Shown: positions 12,781 to 23,190 of the stretch, one piece after another
Position numbering within the stretch: the first letter of the stretch is position 1
How the letters are laid out: each line of letters begins with the position of its first letter
NCBI GenBank assembly: GCA_012976225.1
Contig: JAAVVG010000001.1
Span: 496,001 to 560,000, forward strand
Direction of reading: 5' to 3'
Length of the DNA: 64,000 nucleotides
Source: Golubevia sp. BC0850
Taxonomy: Eukaryota > Basidiomycota > Exobasidiomycetes > Golubeviales > Golubeviaceae
Program-made: the position numbers and the translations under genes
Notes under the pieces: generated by a model
Told to the model about the DNA's origin: nothing
Database searches by the model: none
The model's input: the letters and a program-made list of their open reading frames with translations, nothing else

Positions 12781-13923
12781 GTTTACCAGAAAAGGACATG
12801 GCATTTCAAAAAAGAAAAAAAGAAAAAGAAAAAAGAAAAGAGAGAGAGAGAGAGATCGTAGACAAAAAAAAAGAATAGACAAAAAAAAAAGAAAAAAAAA
12901 AGAAAGAGCCAAAAAAAATAAAAGAAAAAAAAGGGTGGGACCAAAACGACTCTCTAGAGAATCTTCTCTGAAGAAAATCGGAATGGATAAAAAGAGTTCA
13001 AAGGAGAGTCATGAAAGACCTCCTCATCCGTCGATAAAACTTCCCAAAAACCCTGTTCATCCATGGGTGAACGCCCCGGTAGATCGAACGGTCAGAGTCT
13101 CCCTGCTGACCGCGAACTACTCGTACTAGTTTTCCCAGAAACGTCAGACCTGTTGGTGTTCTCAGATGTAGGTAAGTATCTGGCTTTTCCAACTTAATCC
13201 TTTCCAGTAGAAGCCCCCGAGAGTTACGAGAGTCGAATGGCCCTTCTCCACATGAGAAGGATCCGAGTTTCTCCCACCTTCTCTGGTTTTTCAAGTTCTT
13301 TTTTGTAGGTTTGTTGGCAAGGACACCCTTTGGAGAGCCGATTGAAAGGAGGATGAGGGAGGAATGTCAGCCGATGGATGAATGGAATTGGTTTGGAACA
13401 GTGTGTGACTTACTTTTGAGACTTTCGAATACTTGACATTACCGTGAAGCGGTGTGATGGATGATGTGTTATTGTACTTGATGTTGGATGGATGGGTGTT
13501 TGGATGGGTGTTTGGATGGATGTTTGGATGGATGTTTGGATGGATGTTTGGATGGATGTTTGGATGGATGTTTGGATGGATATTTGGATGGATGTTTTGG
13601 TTGGATGTTGAACAGAGAAACGCTCGAGATCCTCTCATTTTGTGGGATCCGAGTTAACGTTTACGGATGTAATACCCAATCTAGGCTGAATCTCTTCACT
13701 TTTTTTCGCTGAGGATCGGTGAGGAGTCCAATGTCTCAGATTCGAGAGGAAGGGGGAAGAGAGAGCGCGTTCTGTCGACGCGTTTCCAGGCCAGGCTGAA
13801 GTTTGGTTGAGAGAGTCTCTACATTTCAAAATCGAAGGTTCTTGAGATGCAGGTCCCGAACCCAGAAAATTTGTTAGAAGTTTGAAATCAACCCTACCCG
13901 AAAAGGAAAGGAAAGAGCATCTC
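12781..13923 (+). repeat. Dispersed repeat family, copy A (about 1.15 kb)
   Basis: This stretch and 47115-48379 are two copies of one repeat in the same orientation. The 5' part of both holds a motif like TTACCAGAAA..GACA.GGCATT followed by a long A/G-rich tract (12808-12933 here), then AAACGACTCTC, AGAGTTCAAAGGAG and CTCCTCATCCGTCGA. The 3' 310 bases (about 13615-13923 versus 48064-48379) match at roughly 85-90% by eye, ending at AGAGCATCTC. The middle (13100-13480) is diverged and here contains a 12-bp minisatellite. I see no terminal inverted repeats, target-site duplications or transposase/reverse-transcriptase frame, so the class is not assigned. Borders are approximate, especially the left one. 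Confidence 0.75.
13487..13601 (+). repeat. 12-bp minisatellite, about 9-10 units
   Basis: A perfect to near-perfect tandem of the 12-mer GGATGGATGTTT, with the first units GGATGGGTGTTT and one unit GGATGGATATTT. It lies inside repeat copy A. The corresponding part of copy B (near 48010-48045) has only one or two related words, so the array expanded after the copies separated. Reading frames on both strands through it (for example repeated HPNI) are a by-product of the repeat. Confidence 0.9.
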
Positions 13924-13948
13924 GAAATCTCAACTAACCGGGATCAAG

Positions 13949-14261
13949 TCAAGTCATCATCAAGAAGCTTAGTGAATACGCTACCGAACAAGAGATCGAA
14001 GAGAAGTTCACTGAGGCTGGATCTGTCGTTAGAGTCGATGTTCTAGGGACCAACTTCAAAGGCTATGCTTTCGTCACCTACTCTTCACCGCCTGAGGCTC
14101 CAAATGCAATCCAACAGTTCCACAAGTCTACAGAGCTCAGAGGAAAAGTGATCGAGGTCCTACAAATAGAAGAACGCAGAGTTCAACGATACTTCTCGAT
14201 CGGTGAAGCATCTGGATCAAGTTCAAGACCTCCAAAAGAAAGGAGGAAGAGAAGCAACTGA
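13949..14261 (+). pseudogene. RRM-domain protein fragment beside repeat A
   Basis: A single open frame encodes one RNA-recognition motif: RNP2-like VIIKKLSEYATEQEIEEKF, then SVVRVDVLG, RNP1 FKGYAFVTYSSPPEAPNAIQ, and a basic tail ending PPKERRKRSN with TGA at 14259-14261. Codon use is good throughout. Upstream in this frame is a stop, with a CTAAC branch point and an AG acceptor near 13948-13953, so this looks like the last exon of an RNA-binding protein gene. No upstream exon can be found: repeat copy A ends only about 25 bases before it. Either the 5' part was lost when the repeat arrived or it lies on the far side. The fragment could still be expressed. Specific RRM subfamily not recognised. 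Confidence 0.55.
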
Positions 14262-14840
14262 AGGAGTTCCTCCAGCACTTCTCCAAACAAGCGTAGAAAG
14301 ACTTCAGCTGTCGTCGATTCGGAAGGTTCAAGGTCTGAGAAGGAGGGAATGGGAAAGGGGAAAGGGAAGGAAATCAGACTTAGATAGGAAGGAAACCTTT
14401 GGAAAAGATGTCTAAGAGCTCTCTTTCTTTCTTCCACCGAGAAGATGTAGAAAGTTGAAGCCTAGCATCGACGCGCGAAGACGGAGGGTGGCGAGCGAAG
14501 ACTCGAAGCCTACAACAAATACCTATACCTATCTTTCACTATTGCACTTTTGTTTACTAAGCTTTAGCATCATTTGGTTCCTCTTATGTTTCCAATCTAT
14601 GGCTTCCAACGCCACCATTTCGTTGATGGACGACCAGTTCGTTGTTCGAGACGATCTTGCTGAGCGAGAATGATCCTTCCAATTGGATTTGATTAGCAAA
14701 AAAGAAAACGTACAAAGACCTTTTGACGTTCTGAAAAAAGATTTGGTGCAAGATTTAGCAGAAGAGAGATCGAGAAAAAGTTGGGTACAACACATAAAGA
14801 GGAGACCTCTAGAAAACCTTCCCCCTCCAAACCGATCTTC
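14262..14840. other. Intergenic region
   Basis: About 580 bases between the RRM fragment and the 3' end of the enoyl-CoA isomerase gene (convergent). I see a C/T-rich stretch near 14520-14600 and no supported gene, RNA or repeat. It should contain 3' UTR sequence of the isomerase gene. Confidence 0.5.
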
Positions 14841-16517
14841 TTACAATTTACTAGCAGCCTTTTTCTTAGCAGCCTGTTTGTTAAAGAATCTTTGGATACC
14901 AGCTGGAAAAGCAGGACTAGCAACCAACTGAGCAACGCTTTCTAACTCTCTTTCATTAACCTCATGTAAGAACTTTTTATATTCATCATGCATTCTAAGT
15001 TTCTTGCTTTCCAAAATCGAAGTCATTGATAGATTGGTGTAATCTTCCAAGCCAATCTTCTCACCAGTGTCCTCTACTAGGCCGTTGGAGTCCAATTTAG
15101 GGATACCGAACTTGGAAGCCAAGTCATCTAAACACCAGGTTGGAAGAGTTGAGGCATCAGCTACTGAAGGTGGTAAAACTGCGGTCAGGAAACCGGTTGG
15201 AAGAAGGGTTTCAGCAGTCTGAGGTTCTGCGAAGGACAGCATTTTGGAGGTTAGGCCTGGACCTAGGATTGGAGGGAAGGTCTGAATAGAGAGAGAGAGA
15301 GAGAGAGAGATGATTAGAATCAGGTTGGGGATATATTTGGGTCGTCTCTAGCTTGGATGAGAGTGAGAGGGTCTTGAGGTGAAGCAGAGAGAGCAACACG
15401 ACGTTTGTGTGGAGGGAAAGCTCCGGACAGGAAAGCAGACTCACGACACTTGAACAACCTTCTGCACAAACTCCTAGTTCAGCGAATGGAGTTCTGAAGA
15501 CGGTACCGGGTACTGTAAAAAGGATATGGAGAGAAAGGGGCGGATTAGCAATGAAAGATGAGTCGAAAGACTGAGAACTCCGTCAACTCAAGGCACTTAC
15601 AAGTGTAGACGAAATCGTGCAATGGCAGCATAGTGGTTGCCATTCCAAAACATCCTCCGTTTACAGCAGCTACCAAGATCTTTGGGAAGTCGATGCAGGC
15701 TGCGATGAAGTTCCTGAGCACGGGATGATGGGAGGGAGGAAGTCAGTTGCGAGCGAGAGCGAGACGAGTCGAGACCCAACCACCCAGAAACAAATGGTAA
15801 ACTATTGAAGCACTCAATTAAGTCTAAAGATTCCACTCAAGCCTAAACTCATCTACTCGCAGCCTTCCAATTTTTGCTGATCTCAGCCTAACTGAAGCCA
15901 TGATGCTCTACTCTTTCCCATATGCCTCTCACAACCTACTTGACCACGAAAAGCATCTGAATCACTCACTTTGCAAAACTAGAATTATGTCTACTAGTTT
16001 CAATATCGACATAAGGGTCTCCACCAGCCTCTACCTTTTTCTTTAGACTATCTCTTAGTTCTCCTCCCATAGACATTCCAGCACAAAAGACTTCTTTACC
16101 TTTAGGAGCCCCTTTTCTAGCTCTTCCAGAGACGACTACGGCATGAATGTCATCAGTTTTTGCTGCCCATCGTAAAGCTTGAGTCCATTGAGAGAAGATT
16201 GGGACTGACAGAGCGTTTGAAGATTGAGGCTCGTTTAACTCGATGTGTAAGATGGTTGGAGCCGATATGTGACGAGATAGGATTACTGAAGTGAAATCAG
16301 GTAGAGGAGTGTAACTGGTTGCTGAGGAGGACATGGCTGGTTCAGATATCAGAGATGGAAATGAAATCTTGGTTGCAAAGATAGTCCTTGAGAGATGAGG
16401 ATGAGGAGTCAATGTTCGGGTTGAGGTTAAGGTTGAGGATGGAAGGGATTGTCTGATAGCTGAATTGAACGAGATTCTAGTGGAAGGAATGGATCGAAGT
16501 AAAGAAGATAGAACCAT
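14841..16517 (-). CDS. Peroxisomal delta3,delta2-enoyl-CoA isomerase / hydratase family (Eci2-like), PTS1 SKL
   Basis: Crotonase-fold enzyme that moves or hydrates double bonds in unsaturated acyl-CoAs. Exons in order: an N-terminal exon (16517 to about 15971), the exon with [19 protein letters not shown], one with [18 protein letters not shown], and a last exon starting [15 protein letters not shown]. Oxyanion-hole segments are [10 protein letters not shown] and [10 protein letters not shown]. The block [13 protein letters not shown] is nearly identical to the Eci2 motif FSQLGQSPEGCSS and keeps its catalytic-type Glu, favouring isomerase. The protein ends [10 protein letters not shown], a canonical PTS1, with TAA at 14841-14843. 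The first 61 residues are Arg/Ser/Thr-rich without acids, like a mitochondrial presequence, and a second Met (codon 62, 16332-16334) starts just before the domain. It is divergent from the AtuA-like gene. Confidence 0.9.
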
Positions 16518-16828
16518 CTAATAAAAGGAGAAGGAAGTCACAGGAAGTGTGGGGTCCGGAAGACAGAACTTTTGGACCGATTAGTCGATTAGAATCGCAA
16601 TCTTGTTTGCAACTCAACCTATCAACACTTCTTCTTCTTTCAACTCTTCGCTATCATTCATTTCGGTCAAAGATTCACTTTCAGGTTCCGTTGAGTTTGA
16701 CGAGGATCCGCTTAGATTTGGAAGCGTATCTCCTTCAGTCCCCACAATCAATCCAAGTAAAAGCTCTGGTCTCCTTTCCATATTCTTTCTCCTGAGAATC
16801 CTCTAACCTCCTACCATCTCCCTCCAAG
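16518..16828. promoter_or_regulatory. Divergent promoter, Eci2-like / AtuA-like
   Basis: A 311-bp region separates the start codons of the divergent isomerase and AtuA-like genes, so they may be co-regulated. It contains GGACCG followed by GATTAG (16574-16585 and again GATTAG at 16588), a combination also present in the divergent acyl-CoA carboxylase promoter (54692-54708). Pyrimidine-rich tracts precede the AtuA start. No TATA box is clear. The functional meaning of the shared word is inference. Confidence 0.4.
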
Positions 16829-19177
16829 ATGTCGAAATCAACTTCTTCAACGATAAGAATTGGATCAGCCGCTGCTTTCTGGGGGGACAGTATCATGGCC
16901 TTCCAACAACTTGCTCATCTTCCAGATCCACCTTTAGATTATCTTGTAGGTGACTATCTAGCAGAAGTCACAATGGGTTTGTTAGCAAGAAGATCTAGAT
17001 TAGCAAAACCAAACTCTAAACCAAAACCAGGTTACATTGATGAAATGATTCCTTTGGTTATCTCTCCTTTGCTCAAAACTTTGCAAGCCAACGGCACCAA
17101 ATTCGTAGTCAACGCTGGCGGTTTAGATCCAGTTGGCTTAAAGAATGCAATCGAGAAAGAGATTAGGAAACAAGGATTGGATAAGGATTCTGAGAACGGC
17201 AAGGCCCATAAGGTTGCCGCGGTTTGGGGAGATGATTTATATGAAGGTTGGGAGAAGCTTGCAAAGTGAGTTTACTTTTCTTGAGGATGGTAGGGCTGCT
17301 ACAGGATGGAAGTTTTCCGGAGTTGAAATCAAATAGATGATCAGGAGAATGGCCTTATCTTCTTTGGTTAGATCGTTGAGGAGAAAGAGCTGAGCCGTCT
17401 ATGCCACTTGCATCGGTCCATCGCTAATCTTCAACCATTATCATCTCACTCTTTGTCCTCTCAGTTCATCAACTCTCACTGCCTTTTCTCCTCATAACGC
17501 TCTCGGCAAATCACTCGAGCCAATCCTAGGTCAGACCGCTTCCACCTCTCCAAACTCTTCCAAATCTTCTTCAACTTTACTTTCTCTCAACGCCTACATT
17601 GGAGCTCAACCCATCGCCTCAGCTCTATCCAGAGGAGCCACCATCGTGGTAACTGGAAGAGTGGTCGATTCTGCTCTGATCGTTGGACCTTTGATTCACG
17701 AGTTCGGTTGGACAAAGGAGCTCCCAACTTCTTCTGACTACTTGGACAGATTAGCCAGTGCCTCTCTAGCTGGACATATCTTAGAATGTGGAGCTCAAGC
17801 AACTGGTGGAAACTTTACAGATTGGAGAAAAAGTGCAATGAGTGATAATGGAGGATGGTCAAATATGGGGTATTCAATCGCAGAGTTCCCAAGAGAGAAA
17901 GAAGGATTGGAGTTCATCATCACCAAACCACCTGGAACTGGAGGAATTGTTTCTGAATTGAGTGTTGGAGAACAAATCCTTTATGAAGTTTTAGATCCTG
18001 AAAATTATTTGTTACCTGACGTAGTTTTAGATTTAACAGATATCAAGGTTAAACAATCTGGAGTTGACAGAGTTTCAATCTCAGGAGCTAAAGGTAAACC
18101 ACCACCAAAACATTTGAAATGTACAGCTATTATGTCTAAAGGATACAAAATAGCAGGAGAACTTGCAATCATTGGTGAAGAAGCCAAATTGAAAGCTGAA
18201 GTTTTAGGTAGAGCCATTTTAACTCGTGCAAAAGGTGTAATGGAACTTAGAGGGTTCGAGGATTTCATCGAGACCAGAATTGAAGTGGTTGGAAGTGAAG
18301 TTCTGTTTGGTTCAAATTCTAGAACTGAGGGTTCAAGAGAAGTTTACTTGAGATTATCTGCAAGTCATGAAGATCCAAAAGCTTTGTTTTGGGTTGGAAT
18401 GGAAATGGCTCAAGCTGCTACTTCTACTGCACCTGCCATTACCGGTTCCGGTGCTGGTAGAGCTAGACCAGCACCACTTTTCTCTACTACTTCAGTTCTT
18501 ATTGATAGAGATAGTATTGAATGTAAAAGTCTAGTCACTGGTGAAACTCAACCTTTGGTATATGTTCATCAAATGAAAGGTTCTAAACCTTATAATATTG
18601 AGATCGAGAAAAGAAGATATAGTTCAATTGCTCAAATCAAATCTGGATTGAAAATCAAAGAGATTTCGGATTCGGTTTCTAATTTACCTTTGGTTCAAAT
18701 TCCAACTTCTAAGGTTTCTTATTCCATTTCTGACGTCAATCTTCCGTTGATTAGATTGGCTGTTGGCAGATCTGGTGATAAAGGAAACGCTGCTAATATC
18801 GCTTTCATTTCTAGATCCCCTGAATCTTATGGTATCATTAGATCTCAAGTCACTTGTGAGGTTGTTGAAAACACTTTGAAACATCTTTTAAGTGAGGAAA
18901 CTGAGATTCAAAGGTTTGAAGTACCTGGAATGATGGCTGTCAATTTCGTGGTTTCAAAGTGAGTTTGTCAAAGTCGATCTCTATCGGTGGCGATTCAGAT
19001 TGAGTTGCCTTGGCTGACCTTTCTCTCTTCTCACTTTGCCTTTCACTCTCGAACAGCTGTCTCGGTGGAGGAGGTCTTCTGGGTCTTCAACTCGATCGTC
19101 AAGCAAAGAGTTATGCTCAAATTTGTCTTTCTGTTATCAAAGTTAGAGTTCCCGCCGGAGCTCTTTCTCAGTTATGA
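16829..19177 (+). CDS. AtuA-like protein (DUF1446 plus C-terminal AtuA-like domain)
   Basis: AtuA belongs to the acyclic-terpene-utilisation gene set of Pseudomonas; its biochemical activity is not established. The N-terminal DUF1446 domain begins IRIGSAAAFWGDS, with LDYLVGDYLAEVTMGLLARR, KFVVNAGGLDP, AYIGAQPIASALSRGATIVV and TGRVVDSALIVGPLIHEFGW. The C-terminal AtuA-like domain carries LIRLAVGRSGDKGNAANIAF and RFEVPGMMAVNFVV. Two introns: about 17266-17464 and 18960-19056; after the second the protein reads CLGGGGLLGLQLDRQAKSYA and ends VPAGALSQL, TGA 19175-19177. Both domains are fused in one chain. SQL is only a weak PTS1-like ending. It is divergent from the Eci2-like gene, supporting a role in acyl-CoA breakdown. 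Confidence 0.9.
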
Positions 19178-19748
19178 TCCCATGCATGCCAAAGCCTTTT
19201 CTTTCACTGTAACTATACCTGTGCTCCGATCAGGAATCCACTTTTCTCATCAATGTCTCAAACTGAACAAGTCTGTCAATCCCGTGAGCTGTCCTTCCAT
19301 TCAAAACGGAGGCCCAGCGAAAGTTCAGAATAAGAATGATGTTGATTTTAGAGACAAAAGGAACTATCGACGAGAGAACAAAAAGAGAGTGTTTGGATTG
19401 ATGAAGACTTTCGGAGGAAAGAACAAGAAACGGAAAAACGAAGAAGAAAGTTAGGGACGAAGAAAAAAAGTTAGGGGATTCTGGCGATTTTCGACAAGAC
19501 TTGCTCGAAAGAGAGAAACTGTAAAAGAGGTGGCGAAGGTGAAAACGAAGATGAAAAAGGATTTGAAGAAAAGAAAGAAAAGTAAGGTGGAGAAAATTCT
19601 AGGTGACGGAAGACCACTTTTGCTTGAAGACCTTGGAAGATTGAGACCCCTTGAGAATGAAGACGAGAGGACCCTGAGATCTTGAGACCTAAACCACAAT
19701 TAAGAAGAGAAGCTTGAGGAGAAATTGAACTTGAAGATTGAAATCTCG

Positions 19749-22646
19749 TTAAGGATTCTTTCTTCCGTTCCAAAACTTTCTCTGTTCAACTGATGGAGCG
19801 GTAGTAGTTTGAGTCTCTGAAGTGACGGTGATTCCAGCGATTCCAGCGGCTGAGTTGGTAGGAGGTTGTTCGGAACGAAGGTTGTTGTTGGAACGAGATT
19901 GAGTTGGAACTGGACGACGTGGTACTTGTTGACTACTTGTTGAAGGAGTAGCTCCACCGAATCCACCGTCATTTAGCTCGACATCTTGATACTCTTGAGC
20001 GTGAACTTGATTTGGCTTTGCTTTACCCTCGAGACCTTCTCTACTTTCTCTCTTACTTCCAATAGAGTTGGATCTGGAGTAAGAGTAAGGATGATCTCCA
20101 GCAGTAGGAGAGATTTCGTTTGCTTGTTCGGACTTGTTGGGTGGAGTGAAAGGTCTAGCTTTGGAAGCGAATTTGGGTTGAAGAGGGTGAGAGTTCATGA
20201 CGAAGCCATCGTTTCCGTTTCCGTTTTCGTTTCCATTTCCATGATCACGACCGCGACCGAAGGTTGGAGAACTCTCCAAATCGGATCCAGACTTGAACTT
20301 GGAAGGAGATTGAGGTGAGCCAACGAGAGTAGAAGGAGAAGTGGAAGGGGATTCGAAGTAGAGAGTTCCACTAGAGCCCTTTTTTTCTCCCATCATTGGA
20401 CGATTTTTACGACATTCTTCTTCGATTGATAGGGTGTTTGAATTTGATCTGACCTGTCTTGAACGAACTCCAGCTTTGGATGGTGAAGCTGGGGGCGAGT
20501 ATTCGAGGTCGGCATATCTCCTCTTCTCGTCTTGTGAGAAAGGATTCATCTCTTCTCTCATTGAATCTCCTTTCTCTTCGGCTTCTAGAGTAGTGTCACC
20601 TTTGGAAGATAGACGTTCCAAGTCTTGACCGGAGACGATGCTTGCATTCTTTTGAACGTAGCTACTGAAAGGAGCTCCTTGGTCTTCGTATCCGAGATCT
20701 TGTGGTAAAGAGTCCAGACGACGAAGTTGAAGTGAGTTCCTACCGCGAGATTGCATTTGAGATTGCATCTGGTTTCCACGGGAACGACTTGGACTAGTCT
20801 TTTCGTGAGAAGAAACCATTCCACGAGACGAAGCATTCTTCTCCCTAGCTGCACGAATGGCAGGCCAGAGACAAGCGAAACAGCATCCGATGATGACGAT
20901 GTGAGAGCCTGAAGGGAGTAAGAGGAAGATGGGTGATCAATAGGGTCAAGAGTTTCGTCTGTGGCGTCAAGTCGAATCGACACTCACAAGTGACGAAGAC
21001 GAAACCTTGAACGACTTGATTCAATTGATTGACTTGAAATATGATCAAAGTGATGAGAAAGCAGGTTGGAATGAACTGGTGGAAGGGGCGAGGAGAGCAT
21101 ACAGTCAATATCGATGTCATCGAAAGTTGAAGACCTATCAAACTCACGAATGAGGCCAGAGCTGAAACCAGGACCAGCTTGATAGATTCCAGTAAACTTC
21201 CAGAGATACGTTTAGAGTCACCCCTGAGAATGAAAGGAAAGTGGAAAGACAAATGGTCAGCGATCGATTTTCGAGAAGCGAGAACAGAGGCGACTCCGAG
21301 CGCGGTTACTCACCAACCCCAACCTAACGAATACAGCTTTGCTACCAGGAAAAAAGTACAGTACAGTTGATCGGCAAGCATAAGACTCCATTCGACGGTC
21401 GAGAGCTGAGTGTCAGTGATCGCAAGCACGACTTCCGCCATAGATGGATTCCCCTTGGTGGCATTCCAAACGAAGGAAGTGTAGAGAGAGATGAAGACGA
21501 TTCTGGGGATCTGTAGAGAGGAGAAGGATAGGAAATTCTTTTTGTCAGAAAGGAGTGAAATGGTGGCTACCAGTAAGGAAAGAGAAAAAAACTAACAAAC
21601 TAAAAAAAACTCACCTTGATAGCGCATGGGAAGGCGATAGCGGCTAACATTCTCATCCTGTTCTTCATTCTTCCACCTTGAGCGGGGTAGAAAGCGGCGA
21701 TTCTGAAGATCAAAGTCACGTCTGACAGGAATGGAATAAAGAACAGAAGAGCTATGCCTTAACGGAGGAAGAAGAAGGAAAGGAGAAAAGGGGGGATGAG
21801 AATGGACCGCGCGAGTATCTCGCACGCTTCTCTTTCTTTGAGACTTGGAGACACTTACTGGCAGTATAACGAGTTCTTGAGATGGCAGTGTTTGCGACGA
21901 CTAGAGTGTCACGTAGCTGACTGACGTTGACTGATGGGAGCGAGTGAGTGAAATGAAGTCAGCCAAAAGGATACGAGTTTACTTTGCCAAGGAGGGTCAT
22001 TTTAATCAACGACGACGCTTACCTGCACATTCAGCAATAGATAAGATACCGCAGATGATCTGTTGCGAAGAAGGGAAGGGACACGGTGATGCGGTCAGAC
22101 CGAGTCGAAACGAGTTGCATCAGGGTATCCAAGGTAGCGTAACTTACCAAGATTGAAAAGATCGGATTTCTACGAATGGCTGAGGTGGTGTAACGAGCCA
22201 TGAAGGCCAGAACGAAAACGACCAAGAAGGTTTGCACGAGATCTGAAGAAGTAGACGGTGAGAGATGTCACTAGTCAGAAACGCGCTCGCTCGGTCTGAG
22301 ACGGGTGAGAACATCGCCTTTCACTCCCGAGTAAAAGTGAAGAAGAGTACCCACAGACAACAATACTTGAAAAGAAGAAGAGAAGAGAAATGGAGGGGAG
22401 TGGGGGAAATGGGAAGATTAGCCGAGGTAAGAAGAGGATCGACGGGTGAGGCAGACGGTGAAGCGATGGCTAGCAACCCGCTTGTGCCAAGCTAAAACAT
22501 TACAACTCTCAAATTGATGATACTGACTAGTTGATTGAAAAGGAAACAGCTCCACGATAGGCAGTGAGAGTGGCTTCTACGACAGCTTGAGTCTGCGCAG
22601 CAGGATCTCCAGCGGCATCTTGACGAGAGTGAAGAAGGTTGGGCAT
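19749..22646 (-). CDS. Putative seven-helix membrane protein with long cytosolic tail (receptor-like)
   Basis: At least seven exons, reading from MPNLLHSRQDAAGDPAAQTQ at 22646, encode successive hydrophobic segments: VQTFLVVFVLAFMARY, ALLFFIPFLSDVTLIFRIA, MLAAIAFPCAIKIPRIVFI, a segment around WSLMLADQLYCTFFLVAKLY, LVLVSALASFVSLIGLQL, FIPTCFLITLIIFQVNQ and IVIIGCCFACLWPAI. About 360 residues of Ser/Pro/Asn-rich, low-complexity tail follow (19749-20819), ending RKFWNGRKNP, TAA 19749-19751. The layout (short N-terminus, about seven helices, long phospho-rich tail) resembles fungal G-protein-coupled-receptor-like proteins, but I recognise no specific family and see no diagnostic receptor motif. 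Junctions between the first exons (22.1-22.6 kb) are uncertain. Confidence 0.65.
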
Positions 22647-23190
22647 TTTTGGCAAGGGTGGAAGGAAGAGCGAGGAGACAAGGTTAGGTTTTTGAAGAAG
22701 TAGAAGGAAAGAGAGCAGAGTTAAAGAAGGAGAGGGGATGCGTGAGGGCAGGAGAGGATTGTGCAAAAAATGGGAGAGAAGATGATTGGGAGAAGAAGAA
22801 GGAACGGAGAACTTCGCCTTTTATAAGAGTTCCTTAATCCAGTACCTTAATAATAGATGCCCAGAGAAATTTTGAAAGGGGGGATGACGCCCTGAGATTC
22901 GAGATTCGATTCGACGTTCCCAGCTCGGGTCTTCAAAAGCGAAAGAAAGGAGGGGAGAGAATCGAAGTTTTGCCCCCAACGGTTGCTAGGGTTTCAAGAA
23001 AATTTGATGTCTAAGGATCGACAGGGGTAATCTTGGGAAAGAAGTAGGAGCCATGTTGGGACAAAGGAAGGAGAGCAAAATTTTCGAAGACGCATTGGGA
23101 AGGGGTGGGAGATGCGCTGGCTCCTCACAACAGTTGGCTGCTTCATAGCTGTCTCGCTGGAAGCGATCAGAACTTGGAATCCCAACTATC
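22647..23190. other. Divergent intergenic region
   Basis: About 540 bases between the divergent seven-helix protein gene and Yos9. A TTTATAAG word at 22818-22825 lies about 170 bases from the membrane-protein start. Otherwise only purine-rich promoter-like sequence is seen. An upstream ATG at 23112 opens an unrelated frame that stops at 23303 and was not used. Confidence 0.45.

Noticed and set aside
13487-13601. Regular array that could suggest a CRISPR
   Set aside because: Units are contiguous 12-mers without spacers and the genome is eukaryotic.
13291-13638. Open frames on both strands with repeated HPNI or DGCL/WMFG units
   Set aside because: They are translations of the 12-bp minisatellite and have no other protein character.
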